A stretch of 64,000 nucleotides of DNA from Anaerococcus sp. Marseille-Q7828 (GCF_949769285.1 NZ_OX458331.1:186001-250000); one strand, 5' to 3'. Positions 42,685 to 52,029 are shown, numbered from the stretch's first letter. Notes: generated from the sequence alone by a model not told the origin. Numbers and translations: made by a program.

Positions 42685-42713
42685 ATTATATCATTTCAAA
42701 TGATTGTTGACAA
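42685..42713 (-). promoter_or_regulatory. Promoter of the ABC-lipoprotein operon with a palindrome in its spacer
   Basis: On the minus strand, TTGTCA (42713-42708), 17 bases and TATAAT (42690-42685). The spacer is largely occupied by the perfect palindrome ATCATTT-C-AAATGAT (42690-42704), an excellent position for a repressor or activator. A leader of about 80 bases follows. Confidence 0.65.
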
Positions 42714-42775
42714 TTATTTATTTAAATAATATTTATATTCATTTACATCACAGAAAAAGAAACATATATTAAAAT

Positions 42776-42804
42776 AACCTATAAGATTTTTAATCTCATA
42801 GGTT
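42776..42804 (-). terminator. Terminator-like hairpin after the Nudix gene
   Basis: On the minus strand, AACCTATGAGATT pairs with AATCTTATAGGTT (12-13 bp). The following ATTTTAATAT is a weak U tract. Confidence 0.55.
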
Positions 42805-42819
42805 AGAAATTCAAATTAT

Positions 42820-43266
42820 TTAATTTATATATGTAATATTATCATCTCTGATATCCCATATTATCTCCTGGTAGGTCCCATCATAGATCTTTAGAATCTT
42901 ATCCATAGAAAGGCTCATCCCATCCATTTTCTTGAAGTCCTCAAAATCTATCCAAGAAAGCGTCCCTTCTCGATTATCTCTGATAAGCTTACCACTATAC
43001 TTACTTGTCTCATAAAGAAGACCCACATCCTTATAGTCATCAGAAATCCAAGTTATAAATCCACAAAATGTCAAATCAGAAATGTCTAGACCAGTTTCTT
43101 CCTTGGCTTCCCTTATAGCAGAATCATAAAAAGATTCATTTTCTTCTACTTTGCCCCCAGGAAAAGTCAGTCCTTCCCAGCCTTCTTTTTTCACCTTATC
43201 CAAGATGACAACTTCATTTGTATTAGGGTTTATAATTTTTATCATATTCATTAGTCTAGTTTTCAT
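42820..43266 (-). CDS. Nudix hydrolase (MutT-like)
   Basis: 148 residues. The Nudix box is intact: GGKVEENESFYDSAIREAKE followed by ETGL (about 37-60), giving the metal-binding Glu cluster. The layout, with FPGGKVE and a later WIDFEDF, resembles 8-oxo-dGTP diphosphatases of the MutT/NUDT1 type. It could cleanse oxidised nucleotides; the exact substrate is inferred. Single gene, ribosome site AGAGGA. Confidence 0.9.
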   Translation of the reverse strand: MKTRLMNMIKIINPNTNEVVILDKVKKEGWEGLTFPGGKVEENESFYDSAIREAKEETGLDISDLTFCGFITWISDDYKDVGLLYETSKYSGKLIRDNREGTLSWIDFEDFKKMDGMSLSMDKILKIYDGTYQEIIWDIRDDNITYIN

Positions 43267-43339
43267 ATAAATTCCTCTAAATTATTAATCATACATTAGT
43301 ACTTTATTGGTATTTATAATTTTTACTAGTTATAGGCAT

Positions 43340-43364
43340 AAAAAAACTGGCGACTAGCGCCAGC
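43340..43364 (-). terminator. Terminator of the flavodiiron protein gene
   Basis: On the minus strand, CTGGCG-CTAGT-CGCCAG is followed by TTTTTTT. Confidence 0.92.
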
Positions 43365-43373
43365 TTTTTGAAT

Positions 43374-44627
43374 TTATTTCTTGCCTTTGTTTTGAGAAGC
43401 AGATTTTGCTTTTTCTTCTCTACGTTTTTTCATAGAATCTTGGATTCCCTCAACTATTGCGTCCATTTCTGGTTCTTTCATACGTTTTAATGAACTTGTG
43501 ATTTCTAGTTGTTCTGGAAGAACGTCCATAAGTCTCATTTCTTCATCTAGGTATTTTTCCATTTTTTCTGCAGCTTGTGGTGCCCAAGATCCATTTCCTA
43601 TGATAGAAACTGCTCTGTTTTGTACGTTTAGAGCCTTCATATCTTCTATGAAGTTTTGCATTGGAGGATATACTCCAAGGTTATAGGTTACAGATGCAAG
43701 AACTATGTTAGAATATTTGAATGCTTCTGCTATTAGAGTTGATACGTGTGTACTTGATACATCTCTTAGGCTAATATCTGTGATGCCTGCTTCACAAAGT
43801 TTGCTTGCTAATGCTTGAGCAGCATATTCTGTGTTGCCATACATTGATGCATATACTATTAGTACACCTTCTTCTTCTGGTTCATATGTTGCCCAGTGGG
43901 TGTATTTATCGAGGATATAGCCAAAGTTATCTCTCCATACCAAGCCATGTAGTGGACAGATGTATTTGATGTCAAGTGTTCCAGCTTTTTCAAGAGCTTT
44001 TTGTACGAAGGTTCCGTATTTTCCTACGATATTTGTATAATAACGTCTTGCTTCGTCTAGGTAATCACGATCCCAATCAACTTCGTCTGCAAATAGTCTA
44101 CCGTTGTTTGCTATAAATGATCCGAAGGCATCTGCTGAGAATAATACACCATTTGTTGTATCATAGGTCATTAGAACTTCTGGCCAGTGAACCATTGGTG
44201 CTTCCACGAAAGCTAGGGTATGTTTACCAAAGTTCATAGAATCGCCTTCTTTAACTTCGATATATCTATCGTCTACGTGATAACCAAATTGTCTCATAAA
44301 CATTACTCCTTTTTCAGAAGAAATGATTTTAAGATTTGGATATCTTTCTAACATCAATTCGATTGATGAACAGTGGTCTGGTTCCATGTGGTTGATAATC
44401 ATATAGTCTAGGTCACGTCCATCAAGAACACGGCTTACATTTATGATATATTCACGAGTGATTGCCCAGTCTACTGCATCTACTAAAACTGTTTTTTCAT
44501 CCATTAGTAGGTAAGAGTTATATGATACACCTTCAGGAATTGGGAATATATTCTCAAATAGGGCAAGTCTTCTATCATCCCCACCTACATAGTATAAATC
44601 TTCTGTTACTTTTCTAACTGTATACAT
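43374..44627 (-). CDS. FprA-type flavodiiron protein (A-type flavoprotein)
   Basis: 417 residues. The N-terminal metallo-beta-lactamase-like domain (about 1-250) has the diiron ligands: NHMEPDHCS (His, Glu, Asp, His), PMVHWPEV (His), SADAFGSF (Asp) and CPLHGLVW (His). A flavodoxin domain follows (256-395) with the FMN loop YASMYGNTEYAA, and the C-terminal 20 residues are Lys-rich. These enzymes reduce O2 to water or NO to N2O and protect anaerobes. It lies six bases after the acyl-CoA dehydrogenase fusion, so they are probably co-transcribed. Confidence 0.94.
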   Translation of the reverse strand: MYTVRKVTEDLYYVGGDDRRLALFENIFPIPEGVSYNSYLLMDEKTVLVDAVDWAITREYIINVSRVLDGRDLDYMIINHMEPDHCSSIELMLERYPNLKIISSEKGVMFMRQFGYHVDDRYIEVKEGDSMNFGKHTLAFVEAPMVHWPEVLMTYDTTNGVLFSADAFGSFIANNGRLFADEVDWDRDYLDEARRYYTNIVGKYGTFVQKALEKAGTLDIKYICPLHGLVWRDNFGYILDKYTHWATYEPEEEGVLIVYASMYGNTEYAAQALASKLCEAGITDISLRDVSSTHVSTLIAEAFKYSNIVLASVTYNLGVYPPMQNFIEDMKALNVQNRAVSIIGNGSWAPQAAEKMEKYLDEEMRLMDVLPEQLEITSSLKRMKEPEMDAIVEGIQDSMKKRREEKAKSASQNKGKK

Positions 44628-44633
44628 ATTTAC

Positions 44634-46559
44634 CTACTTTCTATCTTCTGGGAATTCTACTTTGATAAATTCTTCTTTTGCTTCACCTGATACTGGTGAT
44701 ACCCAGCTGTCTGGCAATTTATCAAATGGTGTTCCAGGTTCGATACCTTGTGTTGGATCGCCAACTTCTGGGTCATATTCATAACCTGAACCTAAGTCAA
44801 CATAAACATCTTCTTTTGGAGCCATCTTACGTGGTTTGCTTCTTTTTACTTTCTTCATTGGTGGAGCTGGTTTCTTTTCTTCACCATTGTCAAGTTCTGC
44901 TATTAGTAGTGGTAATACTTCTTTGAAGTCTCCTACTATACCGTAGTCAGCGTTTGCAAAGATTGGAGCGTTTTTGCTGTTGTTGATTGCAACTATTGTA
45001 GATGCATCACGGATTCCTTTTAAGTGTTGGCCAGCTCCAGATACTCCAACTCCGATGTAGAGGTTGTTTTTGAAGTTTTGTCCACTCATACCTACGTATC
45101 TATCAAGTGGAACGTATTTTAATGTTTCTGCTACTGGTCTAGAAGATGATATAGCTGCTCCTGCTTGGTAAGCTAAATCTTCTATTAGTTTCATATTTTC
45201 TTTTTCGCCAATACCACGGCCAGCTACTACTATTCTTTCAGCTTCTGTTACTGGTGTCCATGGATCGATTCCTACTGTGAAGTCATATCCGTCTTTTTTA
45301 AGGGCTGCTACTAGATTTTTAACCGCCTCTTTAGGATCTCCCTCAAAGATTTCGCCCTTTCTAACTCCTGCGATTGGACCTTGTTTAGATTTTCTTCCAA
45401 CTGCTTGGACTCTGGGAGCACGACCTACTGTGCTTGCTCCAACTACTACTCTCATGATTTCGTTAGTACCTTCATAGATTTGAGTGATTTTTGCGTCTCT
45501 GAAGAATCTTTCAACGTCAACACCCTTGATAAATCCTGAACCACCGTAAAGTTGGATAGCTTCAGTTGTTATTTGCATTGCAAGATCTGATGCAACTTGT
45601 TTTGCCATAGCAGCTTCAGCAGAATATCTTTCGTGGTGAGTCTTAAGGTCTGCTGCATGATAAATCATAAGTCTAGCGCCGTGTAGATATGTTGCCATAT
45701 CAGCAAGTTTAAATGTATTTCTTTGTAGGTGAGCTATAGGAATACCAAATTGTTCACGTTCTTTTGCATAAGCTAGAGCTGATTCATAAGCACCTTGTCC
45801 AATACCTAGAGCTTGAGATGCTATACCAATTCTACCTCCGTCAAGTGTAGCCATGGCAATCTTAAATCCTTGACCTTCTTTTCCAAGTAAGTTTTCTTTT
45901 GGAACTTTAACATTGTCAAAGTGAAGCTCTGCTGTAGATGAAGATCTGATACCTAGTTTGTCATAGTGATCAGAGAAGGTAAATCCTTCAAATTCTTTTT
46001 CTACTATGAAAGCTGAAATACCATGTGTTCCAATACCTGGTGTTGTTACTGCAAATACAACATATGTGTCAGCTTTTGGAGCATTTGTTATAAATATTTT
46101 TTTACCGTTTAATATGTAATGATCTCCGTCAAGTTCTGCTGTGGTTTCTGTACCGCCTGCATCTGAACCGGCGTTTTCTTCTGTAAGACCAAATCCACCT
46201 AGTTTTTCTCCCTTAGCAAGTGGAACTAAGTATTTTTGTTTTTGTTCTTCTGTACCAAAGGCAAATATTGGCCAGCTTCCTAGTGAGGTATGTGCTGAAC
46301 AAATTACACCAACACCGCCGTCAACTCTTGATAATTCTTCTACTGTTATAGCATAAGAAATTGCATCAAGGCCTTGGCCACCGTATTCTTTTGGATATGG
46401 GATTCCCATAAATCCTAGTTCGCCCATTTCTTTTACAATGTCATCAGGAAATTCGTTGTTTTGATCTAGATCAAAGGCAATTGGTTTTACTTTTTCTTCA
46501 GCAAAAGCTCTGACTTTTTTACGTAAAGCTTCATGCTCGTCTGTTGTTCTAAATAGCAT
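44634..46559 (-). CDS. Acyl-CoA dehydrogenase fused to EtfA C-terminal and degenerate rubredoxin-like domains
   Basis: 641 residues. 1-380 is an acyl-CoA dehydrogenase: [15 protein letters not shown] and FITNAPKAD in the FAD core, YGGSGFIKG, and QIYEGTNEI with the catalytic-base Glu of short-chain enzymes. About 430-550 is the FAD domain of the electron-transfer flavoprotein alpha subunit ([36 protein letters not shown]). A Lys/Pro linker leads to 583-641, which follows the rubredoxin pattern ([18 protein letters not shown]) with every iron-binding Cys replaced. It probably reduces crotonyl-CoA or a related enoyl-CoA; EtfB is not in the window. Confidence 0.93.
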   Translation of the reverse strand: MLFRTTDEHEALRKKVRAFAEEKVKPIAFDLDQNNEFPDDIVKEMGELGFMGIPYPKEYGGQGLDAISYAITVEELSRVDGGVGVICSAHTSLGSWPIFAFGTEEQKQKYLVPLAKGEKLGGFGLTEENAGSDAGGTETTAELDGDHYILNGKKIFITNAPKADTYVVFAVTTPGIGTHGISAFIVEKEFEGFTFSDHYDKLGIRSSSTAELHFDNVKVPKENLLGKEGQGFKIAMATLDGGRIGIASQALGIGQGAYESALAYAKEREQFGIPIAHLQRNTFKLADMATYLHGARLMIYHAADLKTHHERYSAEAAMAKQVASDLAMQITTEAIQLYGGSGFIKGVDVERFFRDAKITQIYEGTNEIMRVVVGASTVGRAPRVQAVGRKSKQGPIAGVRKGEIFEGDPKEAVKNLVAALKKDGYDFTVGIDPWTPVTEAERIVVAGRGIGEKENMKLIEDLAYQAGAAISSSRPVAETLKYVPLDRYVGMSGQNFKNNLYIGVGVSGAGQHLKGIRDASTIVAINNSKNAPIFANADYGIVGDFKEVLPLLIAELDNGEEKKPAPPMKKVKRSKPRKMAPKEDVYVDLGSGYEYDPEVGDPTQGIEPGTPFDKLPDSWVSPVSGEAKEEFIKVEFPEDRK

Positions 46560-46681
46560 TGAGACCTCCTTTATTTATCACTACTATTTTACTATAGTAT
46601 AAACCGTAGAAAACGTTTTGTCAATAGATGTTTGTATTTTATTTTTATCTTGATAATATTACTTAAATTATATTATTAAAG

Positions 46682-46721
46682 AAAAAAAAGACTGACAAAA
46701 ATAAATCTATTTTCATCAGTC
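46682..46721 (-). terminator. Terminator of ileS
   Basis: On the minus strand, GACTGATGAAAATA pairs with TATTTTTGTCAGTC (14 bp including wobbles) and is followed by TTTTTTTTC. Confidence 0.88.
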
Positions 46722-46728
46722 ATTAATC

Positions 46729-49700
46729 TTATAATTTTTCTATTTCGATTTTAATCTTCTTATCATTTAGGTCTATTTCCTCTGCTGATAAGTCTTTGTT
46801 ACTTAGACTATCTGCTAGGGTTTCTTTCTTGATTTCATCGGCAAATTTTTCCAATGATTTGCTTAGCTCTTCTTCTGCTCCATAAGAGATATTGATCCTA
46901 TCAGTCACTTCGAAGCCAGAGTCTTTTCTCAAGTTTTGAATTTTTGAGATAAACTCACGAGCATAACCTTCATCTTTGAGATCTTCTGTGATTTCAGTGT
47001 CTAAAACAACAAATACATTGCCGTTCATTTCCACATCAAAACCTTCTTTGGCAGAGATTCTTACATCTAAGTAGTCGCTTGTAACTTGGTATTTGTCACC
47101 GTCAAGATCAATCTCAACAGGTCCCTCGTTAGTTTGATTTACAAAGTCCTTGGCATCAACACTTGCCAAATATTTTGCAAAATCATTTACCTTTGATTGG
47201 AATATGCGACCTACCACTCTAAAGTCTGGTTTTAGTGAAAAATTCATAAATTCAGAAAGGTCATTTGCAAATTCTACTTCTTTTATATTTAGCTCTTCTT
47301 TGATTAGAGGAATTAGGTCAGAAATCCTATCTTGGTAGGAACCATCAACTATAATTTTGGCTAATGGTTGGCGCACTTTGATCGATTCTTTCTCACGGCT
47401 TGCACGGCCAAGGTTTACAATTTTTCTTACTAAGTCCATATCAGCCTCTAGGCTCTCATCTATGAGATTATTATTTGCTTCTGGCATGATTTGAGTATGA
47501 ACTGTCTTTTCATCTGTTAGATTTCTATAAACCTCTTCTGCTATATGAGGTGTTATTGGCGCAATTAGTTTTGCAATAGTTATTAGGGCATCATAAGTTG
47601 TTTTATAGACTGCCTTTTTGGAATCTGTAAGTTCACTCATCCAAAATCTCTTTCTATTGCGGCGGATGTACCAATTTGATAAGTCTTCTACTACAAAGTC
47701 TGAAATCAAGTGAACAACCTTGTTGTAATCAAATACTTCCATTTGTTCACTGTATTCTTTTATAAGTGTGTTTAGTCTAGAGTATAACCACTTGTCAATT
47801 TTTTCTAATTTTACTTCCCCAATATTTTTAAGGTCTTCTATACCGAGATTGTCAGTATTTGCATATAGGCTAAAGAAGTTGTAGACATTTTCGTAGGTTC
47901 TAAAGAAGTTGTTTCTTACTTCAACCAAACCAGCTTCATCAAATTTTGTTTGCATCCATGGTGGTGATACATATAGGGAATAGAATCTAACTGCATCTGC
48001 CCCGTACTTGTCAAATAGAGCAAATGGATCTAGGGTATTGCCCTTTGACTTAGACATTTTTTGGCCGTTTTTGTCAACTACTAGATCATTTACCAATACA
48101 TTTTTGTATGGTGCCTTGCCTGTTGTTATAGTTGATATAGCCATAAGTGAGTAGAACCATCCACGAGTTTGGTCTATACCCTCACAGATAAAGTCTGCTG
48201 GATAATAATTTTCAAATAGGTCTTTATTTTCAAATGGGTAGTGTAATTGGGCAAATGGCATTGCTCCTGAGTCAAACCAAACGTCAATTACATCTGGCAC
48301 ACGGTGCATAGTTCCATGGCAGTGGTCACACTTGATAGAAACTTCGTCTACATATGGTCTGTGAAGTTCTATATTTTCATCTATATCTTCTATGGCAAGC
48401 TCTGCCAGTTCTTTTCTTGATCCTACTGTTCTTGTATGGCCACAATCATCACAGCGCCAGATATTAAGTGGTGTACCCCAATAACGGCTTCTAGATATAG
48501 CCCAGTCTTTTACATTTTCTATCCAGTTTCCAAAACGCTTTTCACCTATAGTTGGTGGATACCAATTTACAGACTTGTTGTTTTCAACTAATTTATCTGA
48601 AAACTTGCTCATCTCTATATACCAAGATGGTGTTGCATAGTAAACTAGTGGTGTGTGGCATCTCCAGCAGTGTGGATAGTTATGTTCTACAGTTTGTTTT
48701 TTAAATACTTTGCCTTCATTTACAAGGTGGTGCCAGATATCTTCATTGGTATCAAAGATGAATTGGCTCTTCCAAGGAGTATCTGTAAACTTACCTTCTT
48801 TATCAACAGGTTGAACGAAATCTAGGCCATACTTTCTACCAATTTGATAGTCGTCCTCACCAAAGGCAGGTGCAGAGTGAACTATACCTGTACCATCTTC
48901 TGCAGAAACATAGTCTGCAAGTGTTACTATAAAGGCCTTTTCTTCATTGACATCTACATATGGAAGTAGTTGCTCATATTTCATATATTCCATATCAGAA
49001 CCCTTGAGAGTTTCTACCACTTCGTATTCATGGTCAGTCATCAGACTTTCACACAAGGATTTTGCCATATAATAATAAGCATTGTCAGTTTTATCAAATA
49101 CTTTTACATAGTCAAGGTCTGGATTTACTGATAGGGCAACGTTAGATGGAAGTGTCCATGGTGTTGTTGTCCACGCTAGGAAATATTCATTTTCTGTGTC
49201 TTTTTTCTTAAACTTGACTGTAAGGGTGATGGTTTTATCCATTTGGTAACCTTGAGCTACCTCGTGGCTTGCAAGACCTGTACCACATCTTGGGCAGTAT
49301 GGCATAACTTTTGCCCCTTCGTAGATGTAGCCATTTTTGAAGGCCTTATCTAATAGATACCATTCTGTTTCTATATAGTCGTTGTCCATGGTTACATAAG
49401 GGTGATCCATATCATATAGAAATCCCATGCGATCAGACATATCACGCCACATATCAGAATAGGTCCATACTGATTCTTTACAAAGCTTGTTGAACTTTTC
49501 TATACCATAGCCTTCGATGTCGTTTTTGTCGTGGAAACCTAGTTTTTTCTCAACTTCGATTTCTACTGGCAGACCGTGGGTATCCCAGCCTGCTTTTTTT
49601 AGGACCTTGTAGCCTTTCATATTCTTGTAACGGCTAGTCATATCTTTTAGTGTTCTTGCTATAACGTGGTGGATACCTGGCTTACCATTTGCTGTTGGTG

Positions 49701-49842
49701 GTCCATCATAGATTATGTATTCTTCTGCATCCTCACGTGTTTTGAAAGTTTCTTCTAATAGGTCGATTTCTCTCCAATATTCTTCTATACTTGCTTCACG
49801 ATTTTTTGTATCGCCTGTATTTAGAGATTTGAATTTACTCAT
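46729..49842 (-). CDS. ileS: Isoleucyl-tRNA synthetase
   Basis: 1037 residues from the ATG at 49842, which has AAGGAGG upstream; an in-frame start at 49887 lies inside the leader terminator. The class I HIGH-like motif is GKPGIHHV near residue 56 and KMSKSKGN is in the second half of the core. The editing domain, anticodon-binding domain and several zinc-ribbon pairs (PYCPRCG, WRCDDCGH, IKCDHCHG) are present. The length and the internal pattern fit the IleRS2 (eukaryote-like) type often found in anaerobic Firmicutes. It charges tRNA-Ile and is controlled by the T-box upstream. Confidence 0.95.
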   Translation of the reverse strand: MSKFKSLNTGDTKNREASIEEYWREIDLLEETFKTREDAEEYIIYDGPPTANGKPGIHHVIARTLKDMTSRYKNMKGYKVLKKAGWDTHGLPVEIEVEKKLGFHDKNDIEGYGIEKFNKLCKESVWTYSDMWRDMSDRMGFLYDMDHPYVTMDNDYIETEWYLLDKAFKNGYIYEGAKVMPYCPRCGTGLASHEVAQGYQMDKTITLTVKFKKKDTENEYFLAWTTTPWTLPSNVALSVNPDLDYVKVFDKTDNAYYYMAKSLCESLMTDHEYEVVETLKGSDMEYMKYEQLLPYVDVNEEKAFIVTLADYVSAEDGTGIVHSAPAFGEDDYQIGRKYGLDFVQPVDKEGKFTDTPWKSQFIFDTNEDIWHHLVNEGKVFKKQTVEHNYPHCWRCHTPLVYYATPSWYIEMSKFSDKLVENNKSVNWYPPTIGEKRFGNWIENVKDWAISRSRYWGTPLNIWRCDDCGHTRTVGSRKELAELAIEDIDENIELHRPYVDEVSIKCDHCHGTMHRVPDVIDVWFDSGAMPFAQLHYPFENKDLFENYYPADFICEGIDQTRGWFYSLMAISTITTGKAPYKNVLVNDLVVDKNGQKMSKSKGNTLDPFALFDKYGADAVRFYSLYVSPPWMQTKFDEAGLVEVRNNFFRTYENVYNFFSLYANTDNLGIEDLKNIGEVKLEKIDKWLYSRLNTLIKEYSEQMEVFDYNKVVHLISDFVVEDLSNWYIRRNRKRFWMSELTDSKKAVYKTTYDALITIAKLIAPITPHIAEEVYRNLTDEKTVHTQIMPEANNNLIDESLEADMDLVRKIVNLGRASREKESIKVRQPLAKIIVDGSYQDRISDLIPLIKEELNIKEVEFANDLSEFMNFSLKPDFRVVGRIFQSKVNDFAKYLASVDAKDFVNQTNEGPVEIDLDGDKYQVTSDYLDVRISAKEGFDVEMNGNVFVVLDTEITEDLKDEGYAREFISKIQNLRKDSGFEVTDRINISYGAEEELSKSLEKFADEIKKETLADSLSNKDLSAEEIDLNDKKIKIEIEKL

Positions 49843-49857
49843 TTTTACCTCCTTAAT

Positions 49858-49884
49858 AAAAAAGAACCGTCCATACAGACGGTC
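49858..49884 (-). terminator. Regulated terminator in the ileS leader
   Basis: On the minus strand, ACCGTC-TGTATG-GACGGT is followed by TCTTTTT, directly before the ileS ribosome site. Confidence 0.8.
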
Positions 49885-50052
49885 CACTTATTGATAGTTT
49901 TGCTCTTAACGATTGGCTTTCGTGCAAGGCTAATAATTTCACCTTGCAAACTAAAAGATGATATTCGCTTATCCTTCCCTTAGCGCTTTTCACCAGCCAG
50001 CGCCTCTCTATAAGTTATTGATAAGTTACTGTTCTCTATAACGTTGATATTC
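49858..50052 (-). ncRNA. T-box riboswitch of ileS, specifier ATC (isoleucine)
   Basis: Reading the minus strand, stem I has AGTA, AGAGAGGCGCTGG..GGTG and the 3' loop GAA-T-ATC-A, with ATC at 49961-49959. This matches the isoleucine codon and the gene controlled. A stem III hairpin GCAAGG/CCTTGC follows. The T-box itself is atypical: AAGTGGACCG (around 49886-49879) lacks one base of the canonical TGGNACC, and there is no visible stem II. Confidence 0.85.
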
Positions 50053-50058
50053 TACATA

Positions 50059-50086
50059 GATAATACTAATCTCGCCCTACTTGTCA
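50059..50086 (-). promoter_or_regulatory. Promoter of ileS
   Basis: On the minus strand, TTGACA (50086-50081), 16 bases and TATTAT (50064-50059), directly upstream of the T-box. Confidence 0.75.
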
Positions 50087-50098
50087 AGGGCAAAAGCT

Positions 50099-50584
50099 TT
50101 AGATATGTTTTACTACCTTGAATTTATATAAGGAAAATACATCTTGACTATCTACATTTGCCTTATCTAGGGCATCTTCAAACATTTGATAGTCAGACTC
50201 ATAGTCATTTCTAAACACCATAGTGTCTTCGTTGTTGTATTTGACAACTAGGCCATGGTACATACCAAATTCTTCCATATATTGGATTTGTTGGACCTTA
50301 ACTACTTCATAAACCATGATGTACAAATCATCTATGCCATAGTTTACCAAATCAATGGCATTGTTAAATATAGTAGCGTTGACAGATTCATAGATCACAT
50401 CAAGGCCTATATCAGAACGAGTTGGGTAGATAGAACCACTTGTTTCAATCCTATCTTCCTGGCTAACAACAATGATTGCTCCATTGTTGTTTTTCTTAAA
50501 TTCCTCGTCGTAATCCTTTAAATAGGTCTTGTTTTCCTCGTAGTATTTAATTGAATCTTTTGCTAATTGTACTAGTTTGTCCAT
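50099..50584 (-). CDS. AMMECR1-like protein, weak similarity
   Basis: 161 residues, no signal peptide. The N-terminal helix LVQLAKDSIKYYEENKTY and the following GAIIVVSQEDRIETSGSI resemble the start of AMMECR1 domains, where a Gly/Cys-containing GCIG motif is usual; here the Cys is absent (SGSI). The remainder with DVIYESVNATIFNNAID is less clear. The assignment is tentative. It starts one base after the glutathione peroxidase stop and is the last gene of the methionine T-box operon. Confidence 0.5.
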   Translation of the reverse strand: MDKLVQLAKDSIKYYEENKTYLKDYDEEFKKNNNGAIIVVSQEDRIETSGSIYPTRSDIGLDVIYESVNATIFNNAIDLVNYGIDDLYIMVYEVVKVQQIQYMEEFGMYHGLVVKYNNEDTMVFRNDYESDYQMFEDALDKANVDSQDVFSLYKFKVVKHI

Positions 50585-50585
50585 A

Positions 50586-51068
50586 TCATTCTTCCAATAA
50601 TTTTTCTATATCTTTAGCGATATTTTCTGGCTTTTTTTGAGAAGCGTAGCGATTTACTACATTTCCATTTTTATCTACAAGAAATTTGGTAAAGTTCCAC
50701 TTGATTTTATCTCCGAAAATACCTCCTTGGGCATTTTTTAGGAACTTATAAAGCTCTGCTTCATTTTCTCCATTTACATCAATTTTGGCAAATCTATCAA
50801 AAGTTGTTCCAAAGTTTGATGTGCAAAAATTAGCTATCTCTTGGTCAGTTCCTGGAGCTTGTCCACCAAATTGATTGCATGGGAAGTCTAATATTTCAAA
50901 TCCTCGGTCTTTGTATTTTTCATATAAGTTTTGAAGAGCATCGTATTGAGGAGTAAATCCACATTCTGTTGCAGTATTTACTATCAATAGCACCTTGCCC
51001 CTATATTTTTCAAGGGATATATCATTGTCCTCATTATCTTTGACAATTATGTCATAAATCTCTGTCAT
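50586..51068 (-). CDS. Glutathione peroxidase family protein (Cys form)
   Basis: 160 residues. The three catalytic positions are present: TATECGFT (Cys where selenocysteine is found in others), FPCNQFGGQAP (Gln) and IKWNFTKFLVD (Trp). These enzymes reduce peroxides, in bacteria mostly with thioredoxin. The second Cys in PCNQFGG may resolve the first. Ribosome site AAGGAG. It lies 60 bases after the second metQ and may be read from the methionine T-box promoter. Confidence 0.93.
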   Translation of the reverse strand: MTEIYDIIVKDNEDNDISLEKYRGKVLLIVNTATECGFTPQYDALQNLYEKYKDRGFEILDFPCNQFGGQAPGTDQEIANFCTSNFGTTFDRFAKIDVNGENEAELYKFLKNAQGGIFGDKIKWNFTKFLVDKNGNVVNRYASQKKPENIAKDIEKLLEE

Positions 51069-51128
51069 AGTAACTCCTTAAGTTTACGATGCTATTACTA
51101 TACGTGATTTTTATAACATTTAAAGATT

Positions 51129-52007
51129 TTACCAAACTGGGATTGATGAGCCCTTTGTTGTTTCATCAACTATTTTCTTGGTTTCATCTGTGTGATAGTA
51201 GTTGTCAATCAAGTCTTTTAGGGTTGGACTGTCCTTTTTATCTTGTGTTGTTGCTATGATGTTTACATAAATATCTTTACCTGGTTCATTGTGGTCTTCT
51301 AGGTAAATGGCATCTTCTGTTGGTATGAAACCTGCATCTACTGCCATTCCAGAGTTTACACAAGCTATGTCCACATCGTCAAGAGATCTTGCTGTTTGGG
51401 AAGCTGATAGCTCTACTATTTCAAAGTTTCTTGGATTTGATGTGATTTCATTAAGAGTGATGGAATCTCCATCCTCGCCTTCTACTTCTATAAGTCCTGC
51501 TGATTGAAGTAAAAATAGTGATCTTGATCCATTAGTTGGGTCATCTGGTATTGCAATTCTTGCCCCATCTTCTAGGTCAGCTAAGTCCTTTATTTTTGAT
51601 GAGTATATACCAAGTGGAGCAATTGATGTATCTGCGATTGATACTATATCTGATCCACTAACTTCGTTAAAGTCTTGGAGGAACTTTTTGTGTTGGAAGG
51701 CATTGATATCAATATCTCCTGATAAAAGTGCCTCATTTGGTTCCCTATATTCGCTAAATGTGACTATTTCTATAGTTTTGCCTGTACCTTCTTTGTATCT
51801 TTTTGCTACATCTTCCCAAGCTTCGTTGTTTTCTCCAACTACACCAAGTTTTATAACATCTTTATCTTTTAATGGATCTGTATCGCTTTTAGCTTCTGTT
51901 GTTGTTTCTGCTTCTGGTTCTTTTGCACTTTCGTTATTTTTTGCCCCACAAGCACTAAGTCCTAAGATTAGTGCAAGGCCTAGGCCGATTTTACTGATAT
52001 TTTTCAT
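51129..52007 (-). CDS. metQ: Methionine-binding lipoprotein MetQ, second copy
   Basis: 292 residues of the NlpA/MetQ family. Lipobox GLSACG (Cys 20), then a Glu/Ala/Thr-rich linker, then the binding domain with IKLGVVGENNEAWEDV, IDINAFQHKKFL, DTSIAPLGIYSSK and the DDPTNGSRSLFLLQSAGLI ligand region. Methionine or D-methionine is the usual ligand. It is 22 bases after the first metQ and clearly related to it, so a tandem duplication is likely, with possible divergence in ligand. Confidence 0.9.
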   Translation of the reverse strand: MKNISKIGLGLALILGLSACGAKNNESAKEPEAETTTEAKSDTDPLKDKDVIKLGVVGENNEAWEDVAKRYKEGTGKTIEIVTFSEYREPNEALLSGDIDINAFQHKKFLQDFNEVSGSDIVSIADTSIAPLGIYSSKIKDLADLEDGARIAIPDDPTNGSRSLFLLQSAGLIEVEGEDGDSITLNEITSNPRNFEIVELSASQTARSLDDVDIACVNSGMAVDAGFIPTEDAIYLEDHNEPGKDIYVNIIATTQDKKDSPTLKDLIDNYYHTDETKKIVDETTKGSSIPVW

Positions 52008-52029
52008 TATTATTCTCCTTAAAATTTTC

